In this document: positions 1 through 6,582 of the stretch, in pieces | Layout of the letters: the number at the start of each line of letters is the position of its first letter | Position numbering within the stretch: the first letter of the stretch is position 1 | Source of the DNA: DATHSN01 sp035464115 | GTDB taxonomy: Bacteria > Actinomycetota > Acidimicrobiia > Acidimicrobiales > SKKL01 | DNA length: 12,821 nt | Assembly: GCA_035464115.1 (NCBI GenBank) | Contig: DATHSN010000386.1 | Coordinates: 1-12,821, forward strand | Direction of reading: 5' to 3' | Made by a program: the position numbers and the translations under genes | Notes under the pieces: model-generated | The model's input: only the letters and a program-made list of their open reading frames with translations | Database searches by the model: none | Told to the model about the DNA's origin: nothing

Positions 1-942
1 GGTGCAGACCTCGTGAGCGCGCGGGCAACGGGGGTGGAAGACGCACCCCGACGGCGGGTCGGCCGGGCTGGGCACGTCGCCCTCGAGGATGATCCGCCGG
101 CGCGTGCGCTCGGTCTGCGGGTCGGGGATCGGCACGGCCGAGAGCAGGGCCTCGGTGTAGGGATGCTGCGGGTAGTCGTAGAGCACGTCGCTCCCCGCGA
201 GCTCGACGATCTTGCCGAGGTACATGACGGCGACCCGGTCGGAGATGTGTTTCACGACCGAGAGGTCGTGGGCGATGAACAGGTAGGTGAGGCCGAGCTC
301 GTCCTGGAGGTCCTGGAGCAGGTTCACCACCTGGGCCCGCACCGACACGTCGAGAGCCGACACCGGCTCGTCGGCCACGATGAAGTCGGGCTGCAGAGCC
401 AGGGCCCGGGCGATGCCGATGCGCTGGCGCTGCCCGCCGCTGAACGCGTGGGGGTAGCGAGAGGCGGTGTCGCCCGGGAGGCCGCAGCGCTCGAGCAGGT
501 CGATGACCTGGTCGCGCGCCTCGTCGAGGTCGTTCACGATGCCGTGGACGATGAGCGGCTCGGCGACGAGCTCGGCGACCGACATGCGCGGGTTGAGGCT
601 GGCGTAGGGGTCCTGGAACACCAGCTGCATGTGACGGCGCAGGTGCCGCAGCGACTCGCCGTGGGCGTGGGTGATGTCGCGGCCCCGGAAGGTGATGGTG
701 CCGGCGGTGGGGTCGATCCGGCGCAGCAGGGCTCGCCCCGTGGTGGTCTTGCCCGAACCCGACTCGCCGACCAGGCCGAGCGTCTCGCCGCGCTCGATGG
801 TGAACGTCACGTCGTCGACGGCGTGGACGACCTTCTGGGCGCCCCCGAAGAACGACTTGCGCCCCACCGGGAAGTGGATGGTGAGCCCGTCGACCTCGAC
901 GAGCGGGCCGTCGTGCTCGAACAGCTCGTGGTGGTGGTGCAC
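1..942 (-). CDS. Peptide/opine ABC importer ATPase, DppF/OppF type (3' end cut off)
   Basis: This is the second nucleotide-binding subunit of a peptide/opine/nickel-type ABC importer. It would form a heterodimer with the ATPase encoded just upstream and power uptake on the inner face of the membrane. Of the 314 residues in the window, Walker A (GESGSGKT) lies at 59-66, the Q-loop Gln at 110, the signature FSGGQ at 167-171, Walker B (FIVADE) at 187-192 and the H-loop His at 225. The oligopeptide/dipeptide C-terminal extension has begun, with Cys300, Cys306 and Cys313. The reading frame is still open at base 1, so a short C-terminus is missing. I chose GTG at 942, one base after the stop of the preceding gene, because the family homology starts a few residues later. 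There is no clear ribosome site, so translation is probably coupled. The N-terminus carries four consecutive His residues. The substrate is unknown. Confidence 0.93.
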   Translation of the reverse strand, partial: MHHHHELFEHDGPLVEVDGLTIHFPVGRKSFFGGAQKVVHAVDDVTFTIERGETLGLVGESGSGKTTTGRALLRRIDPTAGTITFRGRDITHAHGESLRHLRRHMQLVFQDPYASLNPRMSVAELVAEPLIVHGIVNDLDEARDQVIDLLERCGLPGDTASRYPHAFSGGQRQRIGIARALALQPDFIVADEPVSALDVSVRAQVVNLLQDLQDELGLTYLFIAHDLSVVKHISDRVAVMYLGKIVELAGSDVLYDYPQHPYTEALLSAVPIPDPQTERTRRRIILEGDVPSPADPPSGCVFHPRCPRAHEVCT

Positions 943-943
943 C

Positions 944-1933
944 TCAGGCCGAGACCGTGGTGAGCGGGTGCCAGCAGGCAACCTTCCTCCCTTCGGCGAG
1001 CACGTCGAGGTCGGGGAGCTCGGCGTGGCAGCGGTCGCTGGCGTGGGCGCAGCGGGGGGCGAACGGGCACCCGGTCGGGGGCGCGACGAGGTCGGGGGGT
1101 GCGCCGTCGATGGAGACCAGCCGGCTCTGCACCTCGTCGAGGCGCGGCGTGGAGCGCAGGAGCCCGTCGGAGTAGGGGTGGGCGGGGGCGGCGAACATGT
1201 CGTCGGCGGGGCCGACCTCGGCCAGGCGACCGCCGTACATCACCGCGACGCGGTCGCACATGCCGGCCACGACCCCGAGGTCGTGGGTGATGAGCAGCAC
1301 CGACAGCCCGAGCTCGGACTGCAGCTCGGCGAGCAGCTCGAGGATCTGGGCCTGGATGGTGACGTCGAGCGCGGTGGTGGGCTCGTCGGCGATGAGCAGC
1401 TCGGGCTCGCACGACAGGGCCATGGCGATGAGCACCCGCTGGCGCATGCCACCCGAGAACTCGTGGGGGTACTGGCCGAGGCGACGCTTGGGGTTGGAGA
1501 TGCCGACCAGCTCGAGCAGCTCGAGGGCTCGGGCCGCGGCCTGCTTCTTCGAGTAGCCGAGGTGGCGGCGGGTGACCTCGGCGAGCTGGTTGCCGATGGT
1601 GTACACGGGGTTGAGCGAGGTCATCGGGTCCTGGAAGACCATCGAGATCTCGTTGCCGCGCACCCGACGCAGCTCGGCCGGGGCCTGGCGACCCTGCACC
1701 AGGGACCGGCCCTTCCAGCGCACGTCGCCGCCGGTGATGCGGCCCGGCAGCTCGGTGAGGCCCATGATCGCCTGGGACGTGACGCTCTTGCCCGATCCCG
1801 ACTCGCCCACCAGGCCGAGCACCTCGCCGCGTCGCACCGAGAACGTGACGTCGCGGACCGCCTGCACGACACCCCGGCGGGTGAAGAACCGCACCTGCAG
1901 GTCCTCGACGTCGAGGAGGGTCTCGACGGTCAT
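944..1933 (-). CDS. Peptide/opine ABC importer ATPase, DppD/OppD type
   Basis: This is the first ATPase subunit of the importer, 329 residues, full length for the family. Walker A (GESGSGKS) is at 43-50, the Q-loop Gln at 101, the signature FSGGM at 159-163, Walker B (LLIADE) at 179-184 and the H-loop His at 217. The C-terminal extension carries Cys289, Cys295, Cys302 and Cys320. This is the four-cysteine pattern of the family; in mycobacterial relatives I recall it as an iron-sulfur site. The ATG at 1933 overlaps the stop of the permease C gene by four bases (ATGA) and is preceded by AAGGGAG. A longer open frame upstream of this ATG overlaps the permease gene and has no homology, so I rejected it. 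The stop is one base before the next ATPase gene. The gene is the fourth cistron of a tight operon. Confidence 0.95.
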   Translation of the reverse strand: MTVETLLDVEDLQVRFFTRRGVVQAVRDVTFSVRRGEVLGLVGESGSGKSVTSQAIMGLTELPGRITGGDVRWKGRSLVQGRQAPAELRRVRGNEISMVFQDPMTSLNPVYTIGNQLAEVTRRHLGYSKKQAAARALELLELVGISNPKRRLGQYPHEFSGGMRQRVLIAMALSCEPELLIADEPTTALDVTIQAQILELLAELQSELGLSVLLITHDLGVVAGMCDRVAVMYGGRLAEVGPADDMFAAPAHPYSDGLLRSTPRLDEVQSRLVSIDGAPPDLVAPPTGCPFAPRCAHASDRCHAELPDLDVLAEGRKVACWHPLTTVSA

Positions 1934-2943
1934 GCCGCTCCCTTCGTGGCCGCGTAGCGCTTCTCGCGCTCGGTCGGGTCGGCGATGATGCGCAGCCAGC
2001 TGGCGACGAGGTTCACCGACAGCACGGTGAGCGAGATCATCGCCCCGGGGAACACCACCAGCCACCACGCCGAGAAGATCAGGTCCTGGCCGGTGGCGAC
2101 GTCGAGGCCCCACGACACATCGGTGCGCTTCACGCCGACGCCGAGGAACGAGAGGGCCGCTTCGGCCAGCACGATGCGGGCGAACTCGAGCACCGCGAGG
2201 GTGGTGAGCGGCGCGGCCAGGTTGGGCAGGATGTGCTTGAACATGACCCGCTTCGGTCGACAGCCGACGATCTCGGCGGCCTCCACGTAGGGGGCCTCCT
2301 TCACCGACAGGACCACGCCGCGGGTCATGCGGGCGTAGATCATCCAGCCGTTGATCGACAGCACGATGATGACCGTGCTGACGCTGGGCCCGATGAGCGA
2401 GGCCAAGAGGATGGCGATGAGCAGGCCCGGGAAGGCGATCTGGGTGTCGACGACGCGCATGATGATCTTGTCGGTGCGCTTGCCCCAGTAGCCGGCGAGC
2501 AGGCCGGCCAGCACGCCGAAGGTGCCCGAGATGACGACGACGGCGACGCCGACGAACAGCGAGATCCGGGCGCCGAACATGAGCCGCGACAGCACGTCGC
2601 GTCCGAGGCCGTCGGTGCCGAGGGGGTGGTCCCAGGTGCCACCGTCGGTCCACACCGGTGGGATCCGGGCGTCGACGAGGCTCTGGGCCTGGGGGTCGTG
2701 GGGGGCCAGCCACGGCGCGAACACGGCGGCGATCAACAGCACCACGAGGAAGACGAAGCCGAAGAATCCGGCCTTGTCGCGCCAGAGCTCGCCGAACGCC
2801 TCCTTGGCGCGGACGACCCGGGTGCGACCGTGGTGGCTGACGCCGGTGAGCGCGAGCTCGTCGCCGGCGACCGACTCGATGTCGTGGAGCTCGGCGCCCT
2901 CGACCTGGGGGTGGTCTCGCTGGTCCTGGTCCTGGAGGCTCAT
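1930..2943 (-). CDS. Peptide/opine ABC importer permease, DppC/OppC type
   Basis: This is an inner-membrane permease subunit that pairs with the DppB-type subunit to form the translocation pore. It has 337 residues. A polar N-terminal cytoplasmic stretch (about 1-58) is followed by a first membrane helix near 60-80. The conserved periplasmic motif GTDGLGRDVLSR is at 109-120. Further hydrophobic segments lie near 128-150, 170-185, 188-205, 243-268 and 290-313. The EAA loop that contacts the ATPases is at about 221-241, starting EAAEIVG. The start is ATG at 2943, which overlaps the permease B stop by four bases (ATGA). A start nine codons upstream would sit deeper in that gene and adds no conserved residues. 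There is no strong ribosome site, so coupling to permease B is likely. The substrate is unknown. Confidence 0.95.
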   Translation of the reverse strand: MSLQDQDQRDHPQVEGAELHDIESVAGDELALTGVSHHGRTRVVRAKEAFGELWRDKAGFFGFVFLVVLLIAAVFAPWLAPHDPQAQSLVDARIPPVWTDGGTWDHPLGTDGLGRDVLSRLMFGARISLFVGVAVVVISGTFGVLAGLLAGYWGKRTDKIIMRVVDTQIAFPGLLIAILLASLIGPSVSTVIIVLSINGWMIYARMTRGVVLSVKEAPYVEAAEIVGCRPKRVMFKHILPNLAAPLTTLAVLEFARIVLAEAALSFLGVGVKRTDVSWGLDVATGQDLIFSAWWLVVFPGAMISLTVLSVNLVASWLRIIADPTEREKRYAATKGAA

Positions 2944-3863
2944 GACAGCTTGATCCGGGGGTCGACCCACTTGTAGAGGATGTCGACGATCACGTTGACG
3001 ACGACCACGAGGATCGACGCGATCAGCACGATCGTGGACAGGAGGAACAGGTCACGGCGCTGGATCGCCTCGAGGGCGAACAGGCCGAACCCGGGCCAGG
3101 CGAAGACCTTCTCGACCACGACGGTGAAGCCGGCGAGCGCTCGGGTGATCTCCCAACCCGACATGGTGAGCACCTGCACCCCGGCGTTGCGGAGGGCGTG
3201 CTTGGCCACGACGGATCGTCGTGACATGCCCTTCGCCTTGGCGGATCGCACGTACTGACTGTTGAGCTCGTCGATCATGGCCGAGCGCACGACCATGGTG
3301 AGCCGCCCGAGCGCCGGTAGGGCGAGGGCGACAGCGGGGAGGATCAGGTGATCGAGCCCGCCGTAGCCCCCGACCGGCAACCAGCCGAGCTGGACGGCGA
3401 AGACGATGATGAGTATGAGCCCCACGAAGAACTGGGGCATCGACAACCCGAGCAGGCTGAACGCCACGAGGAGCCGGTCGAGCCACCCGCCCGGGCGCAG
3501 CGCCGCCATCATCCCCAGCGGCAGGGCCAAGGCGATGGCCAGGAACATGGCCGCGGCCACGAGCTGCAGCGTCTTGGGCAGGGTCTGCCCGACGATGTCG
3601 ATCGTGTCGCGACCCGGCTGCCACAGCGACTCGCCGAAGTCGCCCCGGACGATGTCACCCAGGTAGTCGCCGAGCTGGACGAGGAGGGGTCGGTCGAAGC
3701 CGAGCTCGGCCTCCCGCTCGAGGCGCTGCTGCTCGGTGGCCTCGAGCGGGAGGATGAAGTCGACGGGGTCGGTGAAGGCACGGGTCAGGAAGAAGACCAC
3801 GAGCGTCGCCGCGAACACGACGAACAGCCCCTGCCCGATCCGGCGGATCACGAACGACCCCAT
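2940..3863 (-). CDS. Peptide/opine ABC importer permease, DppB/OppB type
   Basis: This is the first permease subunit of the importer, 307 residues, about the usual size for DppB/OppB. The N-terminus (IRRIGQGLFVV) leads into a first membrane helix at about 11-29. A periplasmic domain follows at about 30-95, including the family-typical GDFGESLWQ at 74-82. More hydrophobic segments lie near 100-121, 131-160, 172-188, 232-250 and 275-296. The EAA-type loop is at about 203-226 (YVRSAKAKGMSRR onward). The ATG at 3863 has a good ribosome site, GAGGAGAGG, a few bases upstream. A 34-base gap separates it from the binding-protein stop, and its own stop overlaps the next start (ATGA). It is the second cistron of the importer operon. 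Confidence 0.95.
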   Translation of the reverse strand: MGSFVIRRIGQGLFVVFAATLVVFFLTRAFTDPVDFILPLEATEQQRLEREAELGFDRPLLVQLGDYLGDIVRGDFGESLWQPGRDTIDIVGQTLPKTLQLVAAAMFLAIALALPLGMMAALRPGGWLDRLLVAFSLLGLSMPQFFVGLILIIVFAVQLGWLPVGGYGGLDHLILPAVALALPALGRLTMVVRSAMIDELNSQYVRSAKAKGMSRRSVVAKHALRNAGVQVLTMSGWEITRALAGFTVVVEKVFAWPGFGLFALEAIQRRDLFLLSTIVLIASILVVVVNVIVDILYKWVDPRIKLS

Positions 3864-3891
3864 CGACCTCTCCTCGCTCTCGCGATGTCGG

Positions 3892-3905
3892 CCGGCGTCA
3901 GCCGG
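3892..3905 (-). other. Weak stem-loop over the binding-protein stop codon
   Basis: In the transcribed (minus) orientation CCGGC-TGAC-GCCGG can form a five-base stem with a four-base loop. It spans the stop codon of the substrate-binding-protein gene and precedes the permease genes. There is no run of T after it, so it is not a standard intrinsic terminator. In ABC importer operons a small structure here often lets the binding protein be made in excess of the permeases. That role is inferred, and in such GC-rich sequence a stem this short can arise by chance. Confidence 0.25.
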
Positions 3906-5472
3906 TGACCGACATCTCCTTGACCAGCAGCTTGGAGTCCACCCGCGGCTGCCAGCTCATGCGCTCGCTCAGGCCGTAGATGTCCTCGTTGTTGATGAGG
4001 AAGGTGAAGTAGGCCTCGTCGTAGGCGATGGCGACCGCCTCCTGGTAGATCGACTCGCGGGTGTCGGGGTCGAGCTCGGAGCGGGCCTCGTCGATGAGGT
4101 CGGACAGCTCCTGGTTGGTGTTGGAGCTGCCCACGCCGCCAGCCTGGTAGTAGGTGCTGAGCTGGCGATCGGCGTCGAGGATGTCGTTCGAGCTCGACAC
4201 GAAGATGGCGTCGGCCCGGGACTCGCGGTCGAACAGCACGTCGAGGTACTCGCCGAACTCGAGCAGCTGGACGTCGACGGTGAGGCCGACCTCCTCCCAG
4301 AACCCGGCGATGGCCTGGACGGTCTCGGCCGACAGCAGCCAGCGCCCGCTGGACTCGCCCACGATGGTGATGGTCTCACCGGCGACACCGGCCTCCTCGA
4401 GCAGGCGCGTGGCCTCCTCGGGGTCGTAGGCGTAGGGCTCGAGGTCGGGGTTGTGCCCGAGGATCGACGGGCTGATCAGCTGGCCGTTCGCCACCGCGGC
4501 GAACCCGCCGAACAGGTTGTCGGCGATGGCGTCCTTGTCGACGGCGAGGTTCAGGGCCCGGCGGACGTTCACGTCGGCGGTGATGCCCTCGTCGGCGTCG
4601 AGGATGAGGATGGGGTTCTCCTGGCCCTGGGCGGTGGCCACCTGCGGGGCCTGGTCCACGTCGGCGGGACCGAGGTTGGTGATCAGGTCGTAGTCGCCCG
4701 AGAGCAGACCGGCGAGGCGGCTGCCCGACTCGCTGACGAAGCGGTACTCGACGCCGGCGATCGACGGTGCCCCGTCCCAGTAGTCGGCGTTGGCCTCGAG
4801 CGTGACCGACTCGCCGCGGGCCCAGTCGACGAGGCGGTACGGGCCGGTGCCCACCACCGAGTCGCTCAGGTCGTCGCTGTCGGCGGCGTTGGCCGGGATC
4901 ATCTTCAGCCAGTACATGCGGGCCGGCAGCACGCCGTCGGGCCCGTCGGTGAGGATGTTGACGGTGAGCTCGTCGACCGCCTCGGCACCGGTGATGGTGC
5001 TGTAGAAGCCGCCGTTGTCGGTGGCGCCGTCCTCGATGAGGCGCACCATGCGATCGACGGTGGCCACGACCGAGTCGGCGTTGAACGGCTCGCCGTCGTG
5101 GAAGGTGACGCCCTCGCGCAGCGTGAACTGCCACGTGGTGTCGTCGACCTGGGTCGGCAGATCGGTGGCCAGGCCCGCCTGCAGCTCGCCGTCGGGCGTG
5201 CGGGAGAGCAGGGTCTCATAGACGTTGTCGTTCACGGCCCGCTCGCCACCGTCGTCGACCACGTGGGGGTCGAGGCTGGTGGGCTCCGAGCCGAGGGCGA
5301 TCACGATCGTGGCGCCCTCGACGGCCTCGCCGCCCTCGTCGCCGCCGTCTTCACCGGCGGTGTCACCGCCGTCGCCGCCCCCATCGGCGGTACCCCCTCC
5401 GTCATCGTCGCCACCGCAGGCGGCGCCGACCAAGGCCAACGCCAGCAACAACACGAGCAACCGAACGCGCAT
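3898..5472 (-). CDS. Extracellular solute-binding lipoprotein, family 5 (DppA/OppA type)
   Basis: This is the receptor of the ABC importer and would capture a peptide, opine or similar solute outside the membrane and hand it to the permeases. It has 524 residues. A signal peptide (two Arg, then hydrophobic 5-15) ends in VGAAC, with the lipidated Cys at 19. Residues 20-50 form a low-complexity Gly/Asp/Glu linker. A family 5 binding fold then starts at GATIVIALGSEPTSLDP and continues to the end; it includes the conserved FHDGEPFNADSV stretch. The ATG at 5472 is chosen over a TTG five codons upstream because GGAGGAG (5479-5485) lies six bases before it and the signal peptide starts there. It is the first cistron of the operon, behind a predicted promoter with an operator. 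Binding specificity cannot be read from sequence, so dipeptide is only the family default. Confidence 0.94.
   Translation of the reverse strand: MRVRLLVLLLALALVGAACGGDDDGGGTADGGGDGGDTAGEDGGDEGGEAVEGATIVIALGSEPTSLDPHVVDDGGERAVNDNVYETLLSRTPDGELQAGLATDLPTQVDDTTWQFTLREGVTFHDGEPFNADSVVATVDRMVRLIEDGATDNGGFYSTITGAEAVDELTVNILTDGPDGVLPARMYWLKMIPANAADSDDLSDSVVGTGPYRLVDWARGESVTLEANADYWDGAPSIAGVEYRFVSESGSRLAGLLSGDYDLITNLGPADVDQAPQVATAQGQENPILILDADEGITADVNVRRALNLAVDKDAIADNLFGGFAAVANGQLISPSILGHNPDLEPYAYDPEEATRLLEEAGVAGETITIVGESSGRWLLSAETVQAIAGFWEEVGLTVDVQLLEFGEYLDVLFDRESRADAIFVSSSNDILDADRQLSTYYQAGGVGSSNTNQELSDLIDEARSELDPDTRESIYQEAVAIAYDEAYFTFLINNEDIYGLSERMSWQPRVDSKLLVKEMSVTG
5323..5415 (-). repeat. Low-complexity Gly/Asp/Glu linker coding segment
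   Basis: This segment encodes residues 20-50 of the solute-binding lipoprotein, directly after the lipidated Cys. It is almost only Gly, Asp and Glu with a few Ala and Thr, and the DNA is a run of irregular short repeats. It probably acts as a flexible, strongly acidic tether between the membrane anchor and the binding domain. Confidence 0.8.
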
Positions 5473-5478
5473 GTAGAT

Positions 5479-5485
5479 CTCCTCC
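5479..5485 (-). promoter_or_regulatory. Ribosome binding site that fixes the binding-protein start
   Basis: The minus strand reads GGAGGAG here, six bases before the ATG at 5472. It selects this ATG over the in-frame TTG at 5487, which overlaps the site itself. Confidence 0.85.
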
Positions 5486-5488
5486 AAC

Positions 5489-5507
5489 GGTGCCCTGCTC
5501 GGGCACC
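5489..5507 (-). promoter_or_regulatory. Leader stem-loop just upstream of the importer ribosome site
   Basis: GGTGCCC (5489-5495) and GGGCACC (5501-5507) are perfect inverted copies around a five-base loop. The predicted importer transcript would therefore carry a seven-pair, mostly G-C hairpin ending three bases before GGAGGAG. It has no U-run, so it is not a terminator. It could protect the 5' end of the mRNA, tune ribosome access or bind a protein. The pairing is visible in the sequence; the function is inferred. Confidence 0.55.
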
Positions 5508-5530
5508 TTCCGTTCCCCCACTGGGTGGCA

Positions 5531-5544
5531 GACTGTATACAGTC
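5531..5544. promoter_or_regulatory. Perfect 14-base palindrome, likely GntR/FCD operator
   Basis: GACTGTATACAGTC reads identically on both strands. It lies between the divergent importer operon and the GntR-family regulator gene, where local self-regulating repressors usually bind. Its TGTATACA core is of the kind GntR/FCD dimers often recognise. It covers TATACA-type -10 elements in both directions, so one bound dimer could shut off both promoters. It stands out as AT-rich in very GC-rich DNA. A related palindrome is at 10291-10303. Binding is inferred, not shown. Confidence 0.72.
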
Positions 5545-5563
5545 AACGGCCGAGCCGGGTCAA
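5534..5563 (-). promoter_or_regulatory. Predicted promoter of the ABC importer operon
   Basis: On the minus strand TTGACC (5563-5558) and TATACA (5539-5534) lie 18 bases apart. They resemble the sigma-70 -35 and -10 elements of housekeeping promoters. Transcription would begin about 55 bases before the binding-protein ATG, leaving a leader that holds the hairpin at 5489-5507. The -10 element sits inside the palindrome at 5531-5544, so a bound repressor would block it directly. Confidence 0.6.
5536..5541 (+). promoter_or_regulatory. Predicted -10 element of the regulator gene
   Basis: Because the palindrome is symmetric, TATACA also reads on the plus strand here, 55 bases before the regulator start at 5597. 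I see no convincing -35 element at the right distance. The regulator would therefore have a weaker promoter than the importer, or one that depends on the -10 region. The overlap with the operator predicts autorepression. Confidence 0.4.
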
Positions 5564-5584
5564 CGTGACCGCGCATCGTTCACG

Positions 5585-5590
5585 AAGGAG
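5585..5590 (+). promoter_or_regulatory. Ribosome binding site that fixes the regulator start
   Basis: AAGGAG lies six bases before the GTG at 5597. It supports that start over an open frame extending back to 5525, which would run through the operator, and over the ATG at 5606. Confidence 0.75.
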
Positions 5591-5596
5591 CAACAC

Positions 5597-6253
5597 GTGG
5601 CGGAGATGGGACTGGTGGGTCGGGACCACGTGCCGCTGCGCCAGGCGGTCACCGACGAGATCCGCGACCGCATCGTCCGGGGTGAGTACCCGCCGGGCAC
5701 CCGCCTGGCCGAAGAGCTGCTCGCCCGCGAGCTCGAGGTGTCGCGCAACCCGGTGCGGGAGTCGCTGCAGGCCCTCGCCGCCGAGGGCTTCGTCGAGCTC
5801 GAGCCCCGACGCGGGGCCCGGGTGGCCCGGGTCGACAGCCAGCGCGCCACCGAGCTGTTCGAGGTGCGCCAGGCCCTCGAGGGCCTCACCGCCGAGCTGG
5901 CGGCCCGCAAGCGCACGCCCGAGGGCGTCGCCACGCTGTTGGCCGTGGTCGACGAAGGCCGCGCCGCGGCCGACCGTCGCGAGCTCGACGAGCTGCCCAT
6001 GCTCAACACGCGCTTCCACGGCCAGCTGGCCACCATGGCCGACAACCAGCTCCTCGCCGACACCCTGGCCCAGCTGTCGGGCGTGATCCGCTGGATCTAC
6101 GCCGAGCGGCTCACCGAGCGGGTCGAGCGCTCCTGGCACGAGCACGTCGATCTCGCCGAGGCGGTGGCCCGCGGCGACGCCGCCGCCGCCCGTCGGCTGG
6201 CCGAGGCGCACGTGGCGTCGGCCCGCGACGCCTACTTCGCCTGGGCCGGCTGA
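5597..6253 (+). CDS. GntR-family transcriptional regulator, FCD (FadR-like) subfamily
   Basis: This is a 218-residue DNA-binding repressor. The winged helix-turn-helix spans about 14-76 (IRDRIVRGEYPPGTRLAEE, VSRNPVRESLQAL, then the wing GFVELEPRRGARVA). The all-helical FCD ligand domain follows at about 84-212. FCD proteins usually hold a metal with an Asp and three His. Here the first ligand position is Asn137 (N-x3-H with His141), while His183 and His205 are kept. The ligand is probably an organic acid or amino-acid metabolite, as is common in this subfamily. The gene is divergent from the importer operon with a palindromic operator between them, so it likely represses both the importer and itself. 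The GTG start is supported by AAGGAG at 5585-5590. It converges on the Dabb gene with a 27-base gap that shows no convincing terminator. Confidence 0.93.
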   Translation: MAEMGLVGRDHVPLRQAVTDEIRDRIVRGEYPPGTRLAEELLARELEVSRNPVRESLQALAAEGFVELEPRRGARVARVDSQRATELFEVRQALEGLTAELAARKRTPEGVATLLAVVDEGRAAADRRELDELPMLNTRFHGQLATMADNQLLADTLAQLSGVIRWIYAERLTERVERSWHEHVDLAEAVARGDAAAARRLAEAHVASARDAYFAWAG

Positions 6254-6280
6254 GCGACCGCCCGGCGCGGTGCCGCCGCC

Positions 6281-6580
6281 TCAGTCCGGCAGGCGCAGCT
6301 GCACGGCCGCCCGGTCGGCGCGGTGTGGGGCGATCGCCCGCTCGATCATCTCGCGGTGGTCGAGGTCGTCGCGGAAGGCCACGTAGTCGGCATCGGTGGC
6401 GAAGTCGGCCACCACCACGTAGTCCCAGTTGCCGTCGACGAGCCCGACGTCGGGCCCGTAGCGGTAGTCGAGCAGGGTGGGCGTGCGGGCGTGGAGCGCG
6501 GCCAGCTCCTCGCCGAGCCGCTCCACGACCTCGGGCGGCGTCCCGGCGCGCCACCGCATCATCACCACGTGGCGGAGCAC
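6281..6580 (-). CDS. Dabb-domain (stress-responsive A/B barrel) protein
   Basis: This small dimeric ferredoxin-like barrel protein has 99 residues, one domain. The family hallmarks are an N-terminal strand with a His (LRHVVMMRW), a helix rich in Glu/Leu (VVERLGEELAALHA), a strand with WDYVVVADF (52-60) and an ATDADYVAFRDD helix ending before a conserved His (75). Dabb proteins range from unknowns in catabolic operons to polyketide cyclases and decarboxylating enzymes, so the reaction cannot be named. GTG at 6580 starts two bases after the stop of the SDR gene, with GAGGGGG upstream inside that gene, so the two are probably translated together. It is the last cistron of the five-gene minus-strand operon. 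Confidence 0.85.
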   Translation of the reverse strand: MLRHVVMMRWRAGTPPEVVERLGEELAALHARTPTLLDYRYGPDVGLVDGNWDYVVVADFATDADYVAFRDDLDHREMIERAIAPHRADRAAVQLRLPD

Positions 6581-6582
6581 GC

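Noticed and set aside
1601..1612. GTGTACAC palindrome as another operator
   Set aside because: It lies inside the ATPase D coding sequence in a conserved stretch (Val-Tyr-Thr) and lacks the ACTGTAT core of the two intergenic sites.
671..1957. Plus-strand open frame of 428 codons opposite the ABC ATPases
   Set aside because: No recognisable motif. The minus strand carries complete Walker A, signature and Walker B motifs across the region.
5323..5415. Short-repeat array as a CRISPR or tandem satellite
   Set aside because: The repeats are irregular codon-level repeats encoding a Gly/Asp/Glu lipoprotein linker in frame, with no constant spacer length.
3736..5568. Plus-strand open frame of 610 codons opposite the binding-protein and permease B genes
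   Set aside because: It is rich in Val, Gly, Asp and His with no domain, as expected for the antisense of GC-rich coding DNA. The minus strand here encodes a clear lipoprotein and a permease.
6254..6280. Bidirectional terminator between the regulator and the Dabb gene
   Set aside because: Only a four-base GC stem can be drawn and there is no T-run, so chance in GC-rich DNA explains it.
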